A stretch of 64,000 bases of DNA from Dastarcus helophoroides (GCA_028583605.1 CM053337.1:17896694-17960693); one strand, 5' to 3'; shown: positions 13,201 to 24,821, counted from the first letter of the stretch. Made by a program: numbers and translations. The notes: generated by a model not told the origin, from the letters alone.

Positions 13201-16200
13201 GGATATTTAAAGCTTTAGTTTTTCTTAGTAAAAATTCTAGAGATAGCTCAAAAGTAATCTGTAAATTTCTTCTAAATGACTTAAGCTTAGGCTTTAGTCG
13301 TTTAAAATTCTGCAGACAAATTTCTTTACAGAACTATTCTTAATAAAAAAAGTCCTGAAAGTCTACCGCTTCAGTCGTTCACAAGTATCTTTAAATTACC
13401 TTAATAAAAAAAAGTTCTGGAAATTTAAAACATTAGTTTTTCCTAATTAAAAATGTTCTAGAGTTAGTTCGGATCAATTTCCTTAATAAAAAGATTTTTG
13501 AGGACTTAAATCTTTACTTTTTCTTGATTAAAAAAGTTCCGGAAGTAGCTCAGGGGTAATCTTTAAATTTCCTCAATAAAAAGAGGAAATCTGGAGATTT
13601 AAAGCTTTAGTTTTTCTTAATAAAAAATTCTAGAGGTAGTTCAAAAGTAATCTGTAAATTTCTTCTAAACGACTGAAGCTTAGACTTTCGTCGTTTAAAA
13701 TTTTGCAGACAAATGTGTTTACAGAACTATTCTTAATAAAAAAGTCCTGAAACTCCAACGCTTCAGTCGTTCACAAGTATCTTTAAATTACCTTAATAAA
13801 AAAAAGTTCTGGAAATTTAAAACATTAGTTTTTCCTAATTAAAAATGTTCTAGAGATAGTTCGGATCAATTTCCTTAATAAAAAGAGTTCTCACGACTTA
13901 AATCTTTACTTTTTTTGATTAAAAAAGTTCCGGAAGTAGTTCAGGGGTAATCTTTACATTTCTTCAATAAAAAGAGGAGTTCTGGAGATTTAAAACCTTA
14001 GTTTTTCTTAATAAAAATTCTAGAGATAGTTCAAAAGTAATCTGTAAATTTCTTTTAAACGACTGAAGCTTAGGCTTTAGTCGTTTAAAATTCTGCAGAC
14101 AAATTTCTTTACAGAGCTATTCTTAATAAAAAAGTCTTCAAAGTCTAACGCTTCAATCGTTCACAAGTATCTTTAAATTTCCTTAATAAAAAAAAGTTCT
14201 GAGGACTTGAATCTTCACTTTTTCTCGATTAAAAAAGTTCCAGAAGTAGTTCAGGGGTAATCTTTAAATTTCCTCAATAAAAAGACGAATTCTGGAGATT
14301 TGAAGCTTTAGTTTTTCTTAATAAAAATTCTAGAGATACTTCAAAAGTAATCTCTAAATTTCTTCTACATAACTGAAGCTTAGGCTTTAGTCGTTTAAAA
14401 TTCTGCAGACAAATTTGTTTACAGAACTATTCTTAGCAAAAAAGTCCTAAAAGTCTAACGCTTCAGTCGTTCACAAGGATCTTTAAATTTCCTTAATAAA
14501 AAAGAGTTCTGGAAATTTAAAACATTAGTTTTTCCTAATTAAAAATGTTCTAGAGTTAGTTCGGATCAATTTCCTTAATAAAAAAATTCCTGAAGACTTA
14601 AATCTTTACTTTTTCTTGATTAAAAAAGTTCCAGAAGTAGTTCAGGGGCAATCTTTGAATTTCCTCAATAAAAATAGGTGTTCTGGAGATTTAAAGCTTT
14701 ATTTAGTTTTTCTTAATAAAAATTCTAGAGATAGTTCAAAAGTAATCTGTAAATTTCTTTTAAACGACTGAAGTTTAGGCTTTAGTCTTTTAAAATTCTA
14801 CAGACAAATTTGTTTACAGAACTATTCTTAATAAAAAAAGTCCTGAAAGTCTAACGCTTCAGTCGTTCACAAGTATCTTTAAATTATCTTAATAAAAAAA
14901 AGTTCTGGAGGCTCAAAACATTAGTTTTTTAATTAAAAATGTTCTAGAGATAGTTCAGAATTTGCTTTATAAGAAGCGTTCTGCAAACCAAAATTTTGAC
15001 TTTATTTTAATTAAAAAAGGTCCAGGGGTAGTTCAGTTCAGAGGTAATATTTAAATTTTCTTGATGAAAAAAATTCTAGAGAATTAAAGCTTTAGTTTTT
15101 CTTAATAAAGTTATAGAGATATTTCAAATTTCTTCTAAACGACTAAAGCTTTGTCTGCAGAACTTTTCTTAGAAAAAAAAACTTCTGAAAATCTAAAGCT
15201 TTGGTCGTTTAGGAGTATTTTTTAAATTTTCTTAATTACTGAAGGTTTGCATCTCCAGGAGTGTTTGTTATTTAAACAAATAAAGCTTTAAATCTGGAGA
15301 ACTAAAAAAAATTCAGCAAACTTAGAGCTTTCTCGTTCAAAAGTAATCTTTAAATTTCTTTTTCTTCCCTTGGGACAATTTCAGGAAAAGACTTACTCTT
15401 TTCTGAAATTCTTCTTAAAAGTTCCTAATAAAAAATTCTGCAAATATTTCGAAGTTTAAATTTCTTCTAAACGACTGAAGCGTTGTCTGCAGAACTTTTC
15501 TTAATAAAAAGAGTTCTGGGAATTGAAAGCTTGAGTCGTTCGGGAGTATTCTTTAAATTCTCTTAATGATTACTGCTTTAGATCTCCATGACTGTTTGTC
15601 ATTAAAAAAATTGACGCTTTAATCTGGAGACCCACAAAAAATCTGCAGACTTAGAACTTTCTCGTTCAAAAGTAATCTTTACATTTCTTTTTCTTCCCTT
15701 GGGGCAATTTCAAGAAAAAACTTACTCATTTCTGAAATTCTTTTTAAAAGTTTCTAATAAAAGATGTTGCAAATATTTCGAAGTTTAAATTTCTTCTAAA
15801 CGACTAAAGCGTTGCCTGCAGAATTTTCTTTTTAAAGGTGTTTTGTGGTGAAGATTTCTGTGTTCAAATCTGTAGAGAGACTAAAAAGACGAATATTATT
15901 TAAAAAATTGATTGAAAAAGGTTTGTAGATTTGAATAAATTTATATGGTTTAGGGATTCGTTTATTGAATGAACAGAATGAAAAGGGATTCGTTTAGTGA
16001 ATGAAACGAATGAAAAGTCGTTATGTATTATAGTAAAAAGCCTCAAGAACAGATAAGTAACGTTGTAGATAATTACCACAAATGGAATTTCTTACAACAA
16101 GTAGAATTGAGTCCCAGAGTTCGTTTGGATCTATTTCGACGTGGCCAGGTTCGGGAAAGTGCAGCTTCACCTAAAAGTTTAACAACAATTAGTGGTTAGG

Positions 16201-16334
16201 TTTAATGGGTTAAAAAAAAGTTTACCCACCGTTGAGTATGCAGAGCCTACTGCTTCCAGCTCTTTGTTGAGGATCAGACATCGTATGGTTGTAGTGCCAA
16301 CATCTAATGAAGCCACATATTCACCCTTGGTCAT
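4197..16334 (-). CDS. GK5: Glycerol kinase 5-like FGGY carbohydrate kinase, 3' part missing
   Basis: ATP-dependent sugar or polyol kinase of the FGGY family, most like animal glycerol kinase 5; the expected reaction is phosphorylation of glycerol or a related polyol in the cytosol, but GK5 substrates are less certain than those of classical glycerol kinase. Seven coding exons join in frame: 16334-16230, 16170-16077, 7318-7149, 7097-7008, 6692-6378, 4567-4336 and 4285-4197, giving about 365 residues. Landmarks are the phosphate-1 loop LDVGTTTIRC near the N-terminus, GISTQRSTFITWNKETG, FHNFITWKDTRA, NVMFGTLETWLVYKL and the second ATP-site motif KLTLGTGAFLN. GK5 is normally about 530 residues, so the C-terminal ATPase half is incomplete; no matching exon is visible between 1 and 4190, so the rest probably lies outside the window. 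Introns are swollen by satellites. The exon 6 donor (GTCGTC) is weak, so that junction is the least certain. Confidence 0.85.
4336..4567 (-). CDS. GK5: GK5-like coding exon 6
   Basis: Starts MADQSASMYGA and carries KLTLGTGAFLN, the phosphate-2 / ATP-site region, then YPLVGWKINN. Ends in phase 1 before a weak GTCGTC donor. That choice is required to join exon 7 in frame. Confidence 0.8.
4735..6175. repeat. 375-bp dimeric tandem repeat in GK5 intron 5
   Basis: The motif GTCATTAGGAAAGTG recurs at 4935, 5310, 5682 and 6058, a spacing of 372-376 bases. Each unit contains two related halves of about 190 bases, both carrying the CTACCAGGAAGCTTG block. Confidence 0.85.
6378..6692 (-). CDS. GK5: GK5-like coding exon 5
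   Basis: Encodes 105 residues from VTVRLLWML through FGTLETWLVYKL, DISNASATAFYDP and PQHILPPVVD to VPIRAV. These are the core FGGY N-domain motifs. It is bounded by TTGTAG and GTAAATA. Confidence 0.88.
6733..6998. mobile_element. Interspersed hairpin element, copy 2, filling GK5 intron 4
   Basis: Long inverted repeat: the left arm has CTTGTCCCCTGAAACCAAGA and the right arm CTTTCTTGGTTTCAGG. The centre has TCTCTGAAGATGATAGCTTG. The element takes up 266 of the 315 bases of intron 4 and ends about 10 bases from the exon 4 donor. Confidence 0.75.
7008..7097 (-). CDS. GK5: GK5-like coding exon 4 (short)
   Basis: A 30-codon exon between TTTTCTAG and GTAAGTT. It encodes GLYILTRSPRF and fills the gap between exons 3 and 5 in phase 0, which supports it although it is too short to stand out as an open frame. 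Confidence 0.75.
7149..7318 (-). CDS. GK5: GK5-like coding exon 3
   Basis: Residues 67-123 with GISTQRSTFITWNKETG and FHNFITWKDTRA, the substrate-side signature of the N-terminal kinase domain. It is separated from exon 2 by an 8.76-kb intron made almost wholly of tandem repeats. Confidence 0.85.
7403..7480. repeat. Short tandem repeat of about 30 bases
   Basis: Three imperfect copies of TTAGTTCTGGTGGCCATTTT immediately upstream (minus-strand sense) of exon 3 of the kinase. Confidence 0.6.
7685..10580. repeat. 174-bp satellite in a 696-bp four-unit higher-order array, GK5 intron 2
   Basis: The box GCGTCTCTCCC recurs about every 174 bases (7805, 7979, 8153, 8327 and on). Specific variants return every four units: the GACATAAAAGTGCTC version is at 8981, 9679 and 10373. 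A second box, CCAAATTGG(T/G)CTAAG, lies about 100 bases after the first. The three 67-75 residue frames on the minus strand are artefacts of this periodicity. Confidence 0.9.
10590..15235. repeat. About 400-bp tandem repeat, roughly eleven copies, GK5 intron 2
   Basis: The landmark CTGCAGACAAATTTGTTT (with variants) returns every 300-430 bases from about 11.0 to 14.8 kb. Units contain smaller internal repeats of TTAATAAAAAAGTTCTGGAG and AGCTTCAGTCGTTCACAAG. There is no coding potential. Confidence 0.85.
15236..15835. repeat. About 330-bp repeat, nearly two copies
   Basis: Blocks TCTTCCCTTGGGACAATTTC and CTAAACGACTGAAGCGTTG occur twice, about 330 bases apart. Related to the preceding array but with added sequence. 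Confidence 0.7.
16077..16170 (-). CDS. GK5: GK5-like coding exon 2
   Basis: Residues 36-66, including HFPEPGHVEIDPNELW, a conserved GK5 and glycerol kinase segment. The donor is placed at G|GTAATT, not at the earlier GTAAGA. This restores phase with exon 3 and gives the same spacing to GISTQR as in vertebrate GK5. Confidence 0.75.
16230..16334 (-). CDS. GK5: GK5-like coding exon 1
   Basis: Encodes residues 1-35 starting MTKGEYVASLDVGTTTIR, which contains the phosphate-binding loop of the FGGY family. A good acceptor (ATTTGCAG) lies 11 bases before the ATG, so the transcript must start in an upstream non-coding exon. The donor is taken at GTGGGT rather than the stronger-looking GTAAAC three bases on, because only the former keeps exon 2 in frame. 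Confidence 0.8.
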
Positions 16335-16439
16335 TGCTTAAGTTCTGCAAATAGTATATTATCAGATCATATTATCAGATATTATCAGATCTGGTGCCAA
16401 CAAATTATGCCCAGGGCAAAAGTTCATAAAATACGAAAG

Positions 16440-17130
16440 TAGAAAAAATTGTAAGCAGGAAAATTTAAATTTTAAACTCGAAATTTTGCCAAAGAGGGGA
16501 AAGCGTCGAAATTGAACTGAAAATATCAAAAAGAGGTTCAAAATTGATAAAACATTTGCTACTTCAAGAGAAGAGGTCGGTATTTCGAAATTAAATGTGA
16601 AAATTTCGAAATTAAAAGTGAAAATTTCGAAATCAAAAGTGGAAATTTCGAAATTAAAAGTCGATATTTCGCAATTAAATATAGAAATTTCGAAAAAAAT
16701 ATTTAAATTGTTATAAAAAATCTTTGGACATTTCGAGTTTATATTAGAATTAAATTAAAATTATATTTAGTTTGTTAAATTGTCAAGTTTAAGAATTTTA
16801 AATGAATTTAAAATACGATTTCAAATTCAAAATTTAACACGAACTTTCGACAACAATTTGTAATTTTTGGACAATTTGCTACTCAAGTTTTTCATAACGA
16901 TTAACGATTAAAACAACAACGGTTTTGGTTTAAACTTGAAATTTCGATAAAATCTCGAATATTCCAAATTCGAAACCTTCGAAATTTCAAATAGAAATTT
17001 CGAAATTAAAGTTTATATTTTGATAAATCTTTCTTCTTTGAAAACTTTCACTTTGACTTGAAATTCCAACTTTTTGTAATTAAAATTTGAAGTAAACAGT
17101 TTCAAGGTTTAAATTCAAAATTCTCAAATG
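16440..17130. repeat. Degenerate TTTCGAAATT-type repeat upstream of GK5 exon 1
   Basis: Short purine-rich copies of AAAATTTCGAAATTAAAAGT at 16585-16700, decaying outward. No gene is seen. Confidence 0.6.
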
Positions 17131-17169
17131 TATCTTCCTTAAAGTACTCTCGATATTAAATATAAATGC

Positions 17170-17530
17170 ACAAGTTTTCACTCACAAGCATACTGGAACT
17201 GATATTAGCGTTGTCGTAGATAATATATCAAATATTTCAACATAAATTACATTATACATAAATAATGGGTTGGTTTTAAATCTCATTAGAAATGCATAAA
17301 GCAAATTATACTTACATTGGTCTGAGCATGGATACTGTCTACGCAAACTTATCGTTTTGTGTTTTATTCATAGTACAAAGTATAATAACAGTAGTCACCA
17401 ATTTACAAGCAAATTAAATGGAAAGTGTTAGTCTACAATAAGGACAACTACACTTGATGTAAATGTATACACATTTAAACATTTTTTTACTACCTTCACC
17501 TGATCATTACAACACGCGCTGGACACAAGT
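17170..17530. repeat. Segmental duplicate A (pairs with 19200-19640)
   Basis: Shares ACATTATACATAAATAATGG, AATTATACTTACATT and CATAGTACAAAGTAT blocks in the same order as the copy at 19.2-19.6 kb. Holds a candidate first exon of the kinase. Confidence 0.75.
17316..17400 (-). promoter_or_regulatory. Candidate non-coding first exon and promoter of the GK5-like gene, proximal copy
   Basis: Exon 1 of the kinase has a splice acceptor just before its ATG, so an upstream exon is needed. A perfect donor (T|GTAAGTATA on the minus strand) lies at 17316 in sequence duplicated at 19.2-19.6 kb. The only ATG in this stretch is followed by an early stop after splicing. The 5' boundary is arbitrary. This is inferred from splice signals only. 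Confidence 0.4.
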
Positions 17531-17628
17531 GCGTGTGGAAGATTATTTTTAATAATTTAATTAAATCTAGGTCGCAAGTTGAAAAACTAGTCAAAAAAAC
17601 TAGCTTTCGACTTTGGTCAATGCTAGTT

Positions 17629-18930
17629 TTTTTTTGACTATTAATTTTGAGAAAAAGGTCAAAAGCTTTGTGTTTAATTCGAAGATTCAACGAAAAAGTC
17701 GAAGTGTAACATTCAGAATTTCAGGAAAAAATCGAACTTTCGACACTGCTGAAGTCGACATTTCGTAATTCAAATCGAAGATTTCGAATTCAAATCGAAG
17801 ATTTCGAATTCAAATCGAAGATTTCGAATTTAAATTGAAGATTTCGAATTCAAATCGAAGATTTCGAGTTCAAATCGAAGATTTCGAATTTAAATCCGAA
17901 ATTTCGAATTTAAAACCCTGAATATTTCGAAAATAAAATCAACATTTTCTGGGTCATAGAAATTCCAAGATTCAAATCAAAAATTAAGAAATAAAAAAGT
18001 GAATTTAATTTTCAGAAAGAGATTGCAATGCTATTAGGGACGAAACTTCGCAAAAAAAAAGCTCAAACTTCAAACTAAATTTCCTGAAAAAGTCAACGAT
18101 TCGTAAATAAAATAGATTTGAAAATCAATTCAGTATACGGTCCTAGTACGTTAATTTTGTGAAAAAGGTCGAAAGCTTTGTGTTTAATTTGAAGATTCAA
18201 GGAAAAAGTCGAAGTGTAACATTCAGAATTTCAGGAAAAAATCGATCTTTCGACGCTGCTGAAGTCGATATTTCGAATTCAAATCGAAGATTTCGAATTC
18301 AAATCGAAGATTTCGAATTCAAACCGAAGATTTCGAATTCAAATAGAAGATTTCGAATTCAAATCGAAGATTTCGAATTCAAATCGAAGATTTCGAATTC
18401 AAATCGAAGATTTGGAATTTAAATCCGAAATTTCGAATTTAAATCCGAAATTTCGAATTTAAATCCGAAATTTCGAATTTGAAACCCGAAATTTTCGAAA
18501 ACAAAATCAACATTTTCTGGGTAATCGAAATTCCGAGATTCAAATCAAAAATTAAGAAATAAAAAAGTGAATTTAATTTTGAGAAAGAGGTTGAAATGCT
18601 ATTAGGGACAAAACCTCGAAAAAAAAAACTCAAACTTCAAACTAAATTTCCAGAAAAAAGTCAAACTTCAAACTAAATTTCCAGAAAAAAGTCAACGTTT
18701 CGTAAACAAGATAGATTTGAAAATCAATTCAATATTCGGTCATAGTTCGTTAATTTCGAGAAAAAGGTCGAAAGCTTTGTGTTTAATTCGAAGTTTCAAG
18801 GAAAAAGTCGAAGTGTACATTCAGAATTTCAGGAAAAAGCATAAATTCCGAAACGGGTCGAAGGAGGAATCCTCGGATTTTAAATTTTGTTACCGACATC
18901 AGAAGAAAGTTAAAATTGGAAGTTAGAAAT
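17629..18930. repeat. Triplicated block with a 20-bp minisatellite (GATTTCGAATTCAAATCGAA)
   Basis: Three copies start at about 17640, 18150 and 18750 with GAAAAAGGTCGAAAGCTTTG. The first two contain 7-10 head-to-tail 20-base units (17765-17900, 18275-18480). The 87-residue open frame across the second is only the repeat read as protein. Confidence 0.85.
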
Positions 18931-19199
18931 TATGAAAAAAGTTGAAAGTAAAATTAAAGCGAATAATAAAATTTTGAAGTTTTTAGAAGATAATCTAAAT
19001 GCAGAGTCGAGTTTCAGAAACAATTTACGATACAGGAGCCCCTGAAAAGTTTCTTGTCCGAGGGCCTATTAGTTCCTAACTGTGCCACTGTTTGTCTACA
19101 ATTATCTATCGTTATCTACATTATCTACAGCATTTTTTATAGAGATTAACGAGTAATGTTGTGTATTATTTACTTTGCAAGTTAACGACGCCTACGTTT

Positions 19200-19640
19200 A
19201 CTTGTAGATTCACTACAGTCGCACTAATGCACTCGCTTTCACCCACAAACATACTGATATAAGCGTTATCGTTGATAATATATCAAATATTTCAACAATC
19301 ACCAAATAAATTACATTATACATAAATAATGGGTCGATTTTTAATCTCGTTAGAAACGTATAACACAAATTATACTTACATTAGTACGTGAGCCCAGATA
19401 CTATCTACTAAAAATTTATATGCTGGATTGCTTTGTATGATCGTTCATAGTACAAAGTATGATAACAGTAGCCTCTAATTTACAAGCAAATTAAACCCAA
19501 GTGTTTCTCTACATTAAGGTCAACTATACTTGAAGTAAATATATATAAAGTTGTTAAGAAATTGTTTTTATTTTCCACTTCCATCTGACCATCACAACTC
19601 GTCGTGGATATACCCGAATAAGTAGAAGTTATCACTCAAC
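19200..19640. repeat. Segmental duplicate B (pairs with 17170-17530)
   Basis: A diverged copy of duplicate A with the same order of blocks, including the GTAAGTATA donor on the minus strand. Confidence 0.75.
19380..19460 (-). promoter_or_regulatory. Candidate alternative first exon of the GK5-like gene, distal copy
   Basis: A diverged copy of the 17.17-17.53 kb segment that keeps the same GTAAGTATA donor on the minus strand. It could be a second promoter and first exon or a dead duplicate; the sequence alone does not decide. The 5' boundary is arbitrary. Confidence 0.3.
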
Positions 19641-20491
19641 GGTAGAAGATAAATACTAAAGATTTCATTCATATAAGACCGGTTTCACGCAGCTTGTTGC
19701 ATATTCTGAATCAACGCATTATTTTGCATTCTGCTGCGTCCAAGGACGACGATCAGTAGCAAAAACTAGACCGATTATTGAATATCTTTTTTTAATTTTT
19801 AACCTGAATGTGATTAACATGCACAGATTTTTAATTAAAGGCGTGAAATAATTCATATTTTTAACCATCACTTTGTAGAATCATTCAATATTCATAACTC
19901 GTGGAATTATGTATATTTATTATTAGTTTGCAAACGCAAATAGATTTTGCAAACGCATAAAAACAAAATAGAAAGTTTTAAATAAATATCGATCACACAA
20001 ATTTGACTTCTGGCGCCCCCATACAGGCCGAATTTCAACTCAGTTACCCCACATTGGTGCAGAAACGATGCTGGATTTTGAACCTTCCAGTTTCAACCTT
20101 GAAGAGCCTTGCAGTAAACTTACTAAGGGCGTAAGAATCACCATCAATGAACAAAATACATAAACGATCCCCACGACCAACTAGAAGAGCTAGAGGCTCC
20201 TGTATTTTGGGATAATTAATCCCTTCGTTGATACTGAATCAAGGGATCCCTTGGAGGAAACATTCAGCAAAAGTAGAGAGTTTTACGTTATCAAATTTGC
20301 GAAACAAATTGGCAAGAGACAGATCAGAAAAATCTGAAAGAGTCTTTCATCACACACAAATTATTTTTGTGGAACACGTTCACCCTATGTCCCTGATTTG
20401 ACTCTCTCTGTTATCTCTTTAACAAACTGGAAAACTCTCCCGAGAGGAACATTTCTTCTGAAGATTATTGGTATTGTATTCTATTTGTTTC
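19641..20491. other. Gap without a recognised gene
   Basis: Less repetitive than its surroundings, but no open frame or splice-bounded exon is convincing on either strand. Confidence 0.35.
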
Positions 20492-20631
20492 TCTCTGAAG
20501 AGGACAGTTTGTCTGTCGAAACGCGTTAGAGCAACCTTTGTTGTGTTTTTTTTTCAATCTTTCTTGGTTTCAGGGGACAAGTTCTGATATTTCAATTTTT
20601 GAAGATAACCAAGGACCAGTTCGTTCCATCA
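20492..20631. mobile_element. Interspersed hairpin element, copy 3, single arm
   Basis: Right arm only: CTGAAGAGGACAG, GTCGAAACGCGTTAGAGCAA, CTTTCTTGGTTTCAGGGGAC and TTTTTGAAGATAACCAAGGA, in the family order. The opposite arm is absent. Confidence 0.7.
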
Positions 20632-21423
20632 AAAAAAATTTGTAGAGCTATCAAAACATTTCAGGGCGTTGCACCGTTAAGAAAAGTATGTGAAGGTCAA
20701 CCAATGCAAGTTATGCTAAAAAATAAAGCATAAATAACTGCCTCTTTCCTATTTAATAATTTACCAAACCACGATAAAAAAGGTCACCTTTTTAACCTTA
20801 TTTTGTCTAACTAACTATCACGGATCATGGAATTAATATGAAAGTTTCTTTATCGAATTCAGACGTTTGTAAGTGCACTGAAATTAAAAAGTAATGGAAA
20901 TTAATAAAGAAAACTAATTATGAGTTTGATATGAGGTTTATGTACTTTTGTTTTCTGGATTGGAATTCTAGATTGTTTACTTGCTGATATGTCAACGTCC
21001 GGAGGTATCTGAACAATGCTGCATAATTAACAAAACTGAATTCAGGTTTTGCATTTTAAAAATATTTCACCTAATTCTAAGATTATTAGGCCAAAGTTTA
21101 TAACACTAATAATAATACGATAACTGCATTTTTTGTATTATATACGGTTCGTCTACAAAGTGCTTCTAAAATAGTTTAGGTCAAAAACAGAGCATACATT
21201 TTGTATGTAGAATAAAAGGATAAAATCATCATCGGTTAAGAAAGTATCGCGTTAGGTGGGTCGACATTAATATGCTTTTTGTCCTATTGTAACTTTAGAG
21301 GTCAATTTGACTGACAGAGTCCGATTTCACGTCTTAAAATAAAATTAATGAACTAAAATTGACCGAAACAAATATGTATGTGAAATTACCTAAAGTCCGA
21401 CTTTTTTTGAACTATACTAGTTC
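20632..21423. other. AT-rich gap without a recognised gene
   Basis: No repeat period and no coding signal visible; it ends abruptly where the satellite array begins. Confidence 0.35.
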
Positions 21424-24400
21424 ACTTCAAAAAAAACTTCAACTTCCTTCAAGAATTCTACCGGAGTTACTAATGCTTTCAAAGTCGTCGAATTTAGCAC
21501 AAATAGTTGCCAATACATATATAATCATGGATTAAAATCGACACCCGCTAATCTCCTCTTATTAACAAGAAAACTTAATCCGAACTTGATTAATTTTTAC
21601 ACGTTTCATTTTTCAATATTGAGTTTTTTTGAGCTGTCTCTCCCTTCAATAGCCGTCACAATTTTGACTAAATGATTGCAAAATGGATCCAATTCGGGCA
21701 AGATTAAGATATAGAATCGATATATACTAACAAAATTGGTCTATAACTCAGTGTTTTAAAATTACAAGCCTTAATATTATGAAAACTCCAAAAAAAAACT
21801 TCAACTTCTTTCAAAAATTCTGCCGGAATTATTAATGCTTCCAAAGTTGTGAAAGTTAGCACAAGTATTGCCAATATATGCAGTAATTATGGAAAAAAAT
21901 GGACATCCGTTAATCGCTTCTTATTAACAAGAAAACTTAATCCAAACTTAATCAATTTTTAGACGTTCTATTTTTCAATTTTGCGTGTTTTTTGAGCGTC
22001 TCTCCCTTCAATAACCGTCACAATTTTGAATAAATAATTGCAAAATAAATCCAATTCGGGTGAGTTTGAGGTATAGAATCGATACCTGCTTATTAGTTTT
22101 ATTAAACTGGTCTACAACTCGGCGTTTTGAAGTTACAAGCCTTTAAATTGTGAAAACTTCAAAATAAACTTCAACTTTTTTCCTGAATTCTGCCGGGGTT
22201 ACTAATGCTTCCAAAGTCGTGAAATTTGGCACAAGTATTGCCAATACGTGCATTCTTATGGGAAAAAATCGACACTTATTAAGCGCTTCTTATTAACAAG
22301 AAAACTTAATCCGAACTTGATCAATTTTTAGACGTTTCATTTTTCAATTTTGCGTTTTTTTTTAGCGTCTCTCCCTCTTATAGCCGTCATAGTTTTAAAT
22401 AAATGATTAAAAAATGTATCCAGTTTGAGCAAGTTTGAGGCGTAGAATCGATACGTGCTAACCAAATTGGTCTACAACTCGGGCTTTTAAAATTACAAGC
22501 CTTAAAATTGTAAAAACTTCAAAAAAAACTTCAACTTCTTTCAAAAATTCTACCGCAGTTACTAATGCTTCCAAAGATGCAAAATTTGGCACAAATGTTG
22601 CCAATACATAAGTAATTATAGAAAGAAATTAACAATTATCAATCGTTTCTTATTAGGAAGAAGAACGAATGCGAACCTGATCAATATTTGAATGCATCAT
22701 GTTTCAATTTTGTGCTTTTTCAGCGTCTCTCCCTCTTATAGCTGTCACAGTTTTGAATAAATGATTAAAAAATGTGTACTGTTAGAGCAAGTTTAAGGTA
22801 TAGAATCGATACCTGCTAACTAAATTGGTCTATGACATGGAATTTTAAAGTTACAAGCTCTAACATTTTTAACTTCAAAAAATAACTTCAATTTTTTTCA
22901 AGAATTCTACCTGAGTTACTAATGCTTCCAAAGTCGTGAAAGTTGGCACAAGTATTGCCAATGCATGCGTAATTAAGGGAAAAAAATTGAATTTTGGTAA
23001 TCGCTTCTTATTAACAAGAAAACTTAGTCCCGAACTTGATCTATATTTGGACGTTTCATTTTTCAACTTTTTATATTTTTTAGCGTCTCTCCCTTTCATA
23101 ATTATCACAATTTTAGATAAACAATTTAAAAATGTATTTAGTTTAAATAAATTTGAGCTGCAGAATTGATACTTGCTAACCACATTGGTCTACAATTTGG
23201 AGTTTTAAAGTTACAACCTTTAAAATTGTAAAAAGGATATGCCCTTCTTTTAGGAATTATACTTGGCTTATTAATACTCCCAACGCCATAAAATTTGGCA
23301 CAAATACCACCAATGCATGTATAATTATCGAGAAAAATCGTCTCTTATTAATCGTTTCTTATTAGCAAGAAAAATGAACACGAATGGGATCAATATCTAG
23401 ACGTTTCATTGTTCAATTTTTCGTTATTTTTGGGCGTCTCTCCCTGCTATAGCCGTCATAGTTTTAAATAAATAATTAAAAATTGTATCCAGTTTGGGCA
23501 AGTTTAAGGTGTAAAACCAATACCTGCTAACCAAATTGGTCTATGATTTGGCGTTTTAAAGTTACAAGCCTTAAAATCGTTAAAACAATATGAAGTCTTT
23601 CAAGAATTTTATTGAGGTTAATAATGCTTCCAGAGTCGTGAAATTTGGCACAAATGTTGGCAATACATGCATAATTATGTAAAAAAAATCAACATCTTTA
23701 AATCGTTCTTTATCAGGAAGAAAAATGCATGCAAATGTAATCAATATCTGGACGTTTCATTTATCAATTTTTCGTTATTTTTGAATGTCTCTCCCCGCTA
23801 TAGCCGTCACAGTTTTGAATAAATGATTAAAAAGTAAGTCCAGTTTAGACAAGCTTGAGGCATAGAATCCGTTCTTGCAAACCAAATTGGTTTACGAACT
23901 GGCTTTTTAAAGTTACAACCCTTAAAGCTATGAAAACAAGATGGCGTCTTTTAAGAATTTTACTAAGGTTAATAATGCTTCCATTGTTATGAAATTTAGC
24001 ACAAGTGTTGTCAGTACACGCAGAATTATTGAAAAAAATCGACATCTATCAATTGCTTTTTATTAGGAAGAAAAATGAAAGCGAATGTGATCAATGTCTG
24101 GACGTTTTATTTTTCAATTTTTCGTTATTTTTTAGAGTCTCTCCCCGCTGTGGCCGTCACAGTTTTGAATACATGATTGGAAAATGTATTCAGTTTAGAC
24201 AAGTTTGAGGTATAGAATCCATTCTTGCAAACCAAATTGGTTCACGATTTGGTTTTTTAAAGTTACATCCCTTAAAATCGTAAAAACAATATGAAGTCTT
24301 TCAAGAATTTTATTAAAGTTAATAATGCTTCCAGAATTGTGAAATTTGGCATAAATGTTGGAAATATATGCATAAGTGTGTGAAAAAAATCAACGCTTCT

Positions 24401-24742
24401 AAATCGTTTTTTATCAGCAAGAAAAATGAATGCGAATGTAATCAATATCTGGACGTTTCATTTTTCAATTTTTCGTTATTTTTGAACGTCTCTCCCCGCT
24501 ATAGCCATCACAGTTTTAAATAAATGATTAAAAAATGTATCTATTTTGATCAAGTTTAAGGTATAGAACCGATACCTGCTAACCAAATTGGTCTACGATT
24601 TGGTGTTTTAAAGTTACAACCATTAAAATCGTAAAAACAAGATGAAGTCTTTCAAGAATTTTATCGACGTTAATAATGCTTACAGAGTTGTGAAATTTGG
24701 TAGAAATGTTGGGAATATATACATAATTATGTAAAAAAATCG
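21424..24742 (+). repeat. About 355-bp satellite array, forward block, left arm of a mirror duplication
   Basis: Nine units marked by the box GCGTCTCTCCC (21640, 21998, 22366, 22724, 23083, 23436, 23788, 24140, 24487), with CCAAATTGGTCTA about 95 bases later. Unit variants occur in exactly the reverse order and orientation at 28967-32276. The predicted peptides here are mirrored at 28.3-29.9 kb and are artefacts. Confidence 0.9.
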
Positions 24743-24821
24743 AGTGATACACTCATTGGCGGAAGTAATGCTTGAATAAAGCGAAATATTAAAATAATTA
24801 AACGTTTTTTTTTTTGGTGAA

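Noticed and set aside
10590..15235. Possible CRISPR-like array from regularly spaced words
   Set aside because: Unit lengths of 300-430 bases with diverging copies are ordinary eukaryotic tandem repeats, not short repeats with unique spacers.
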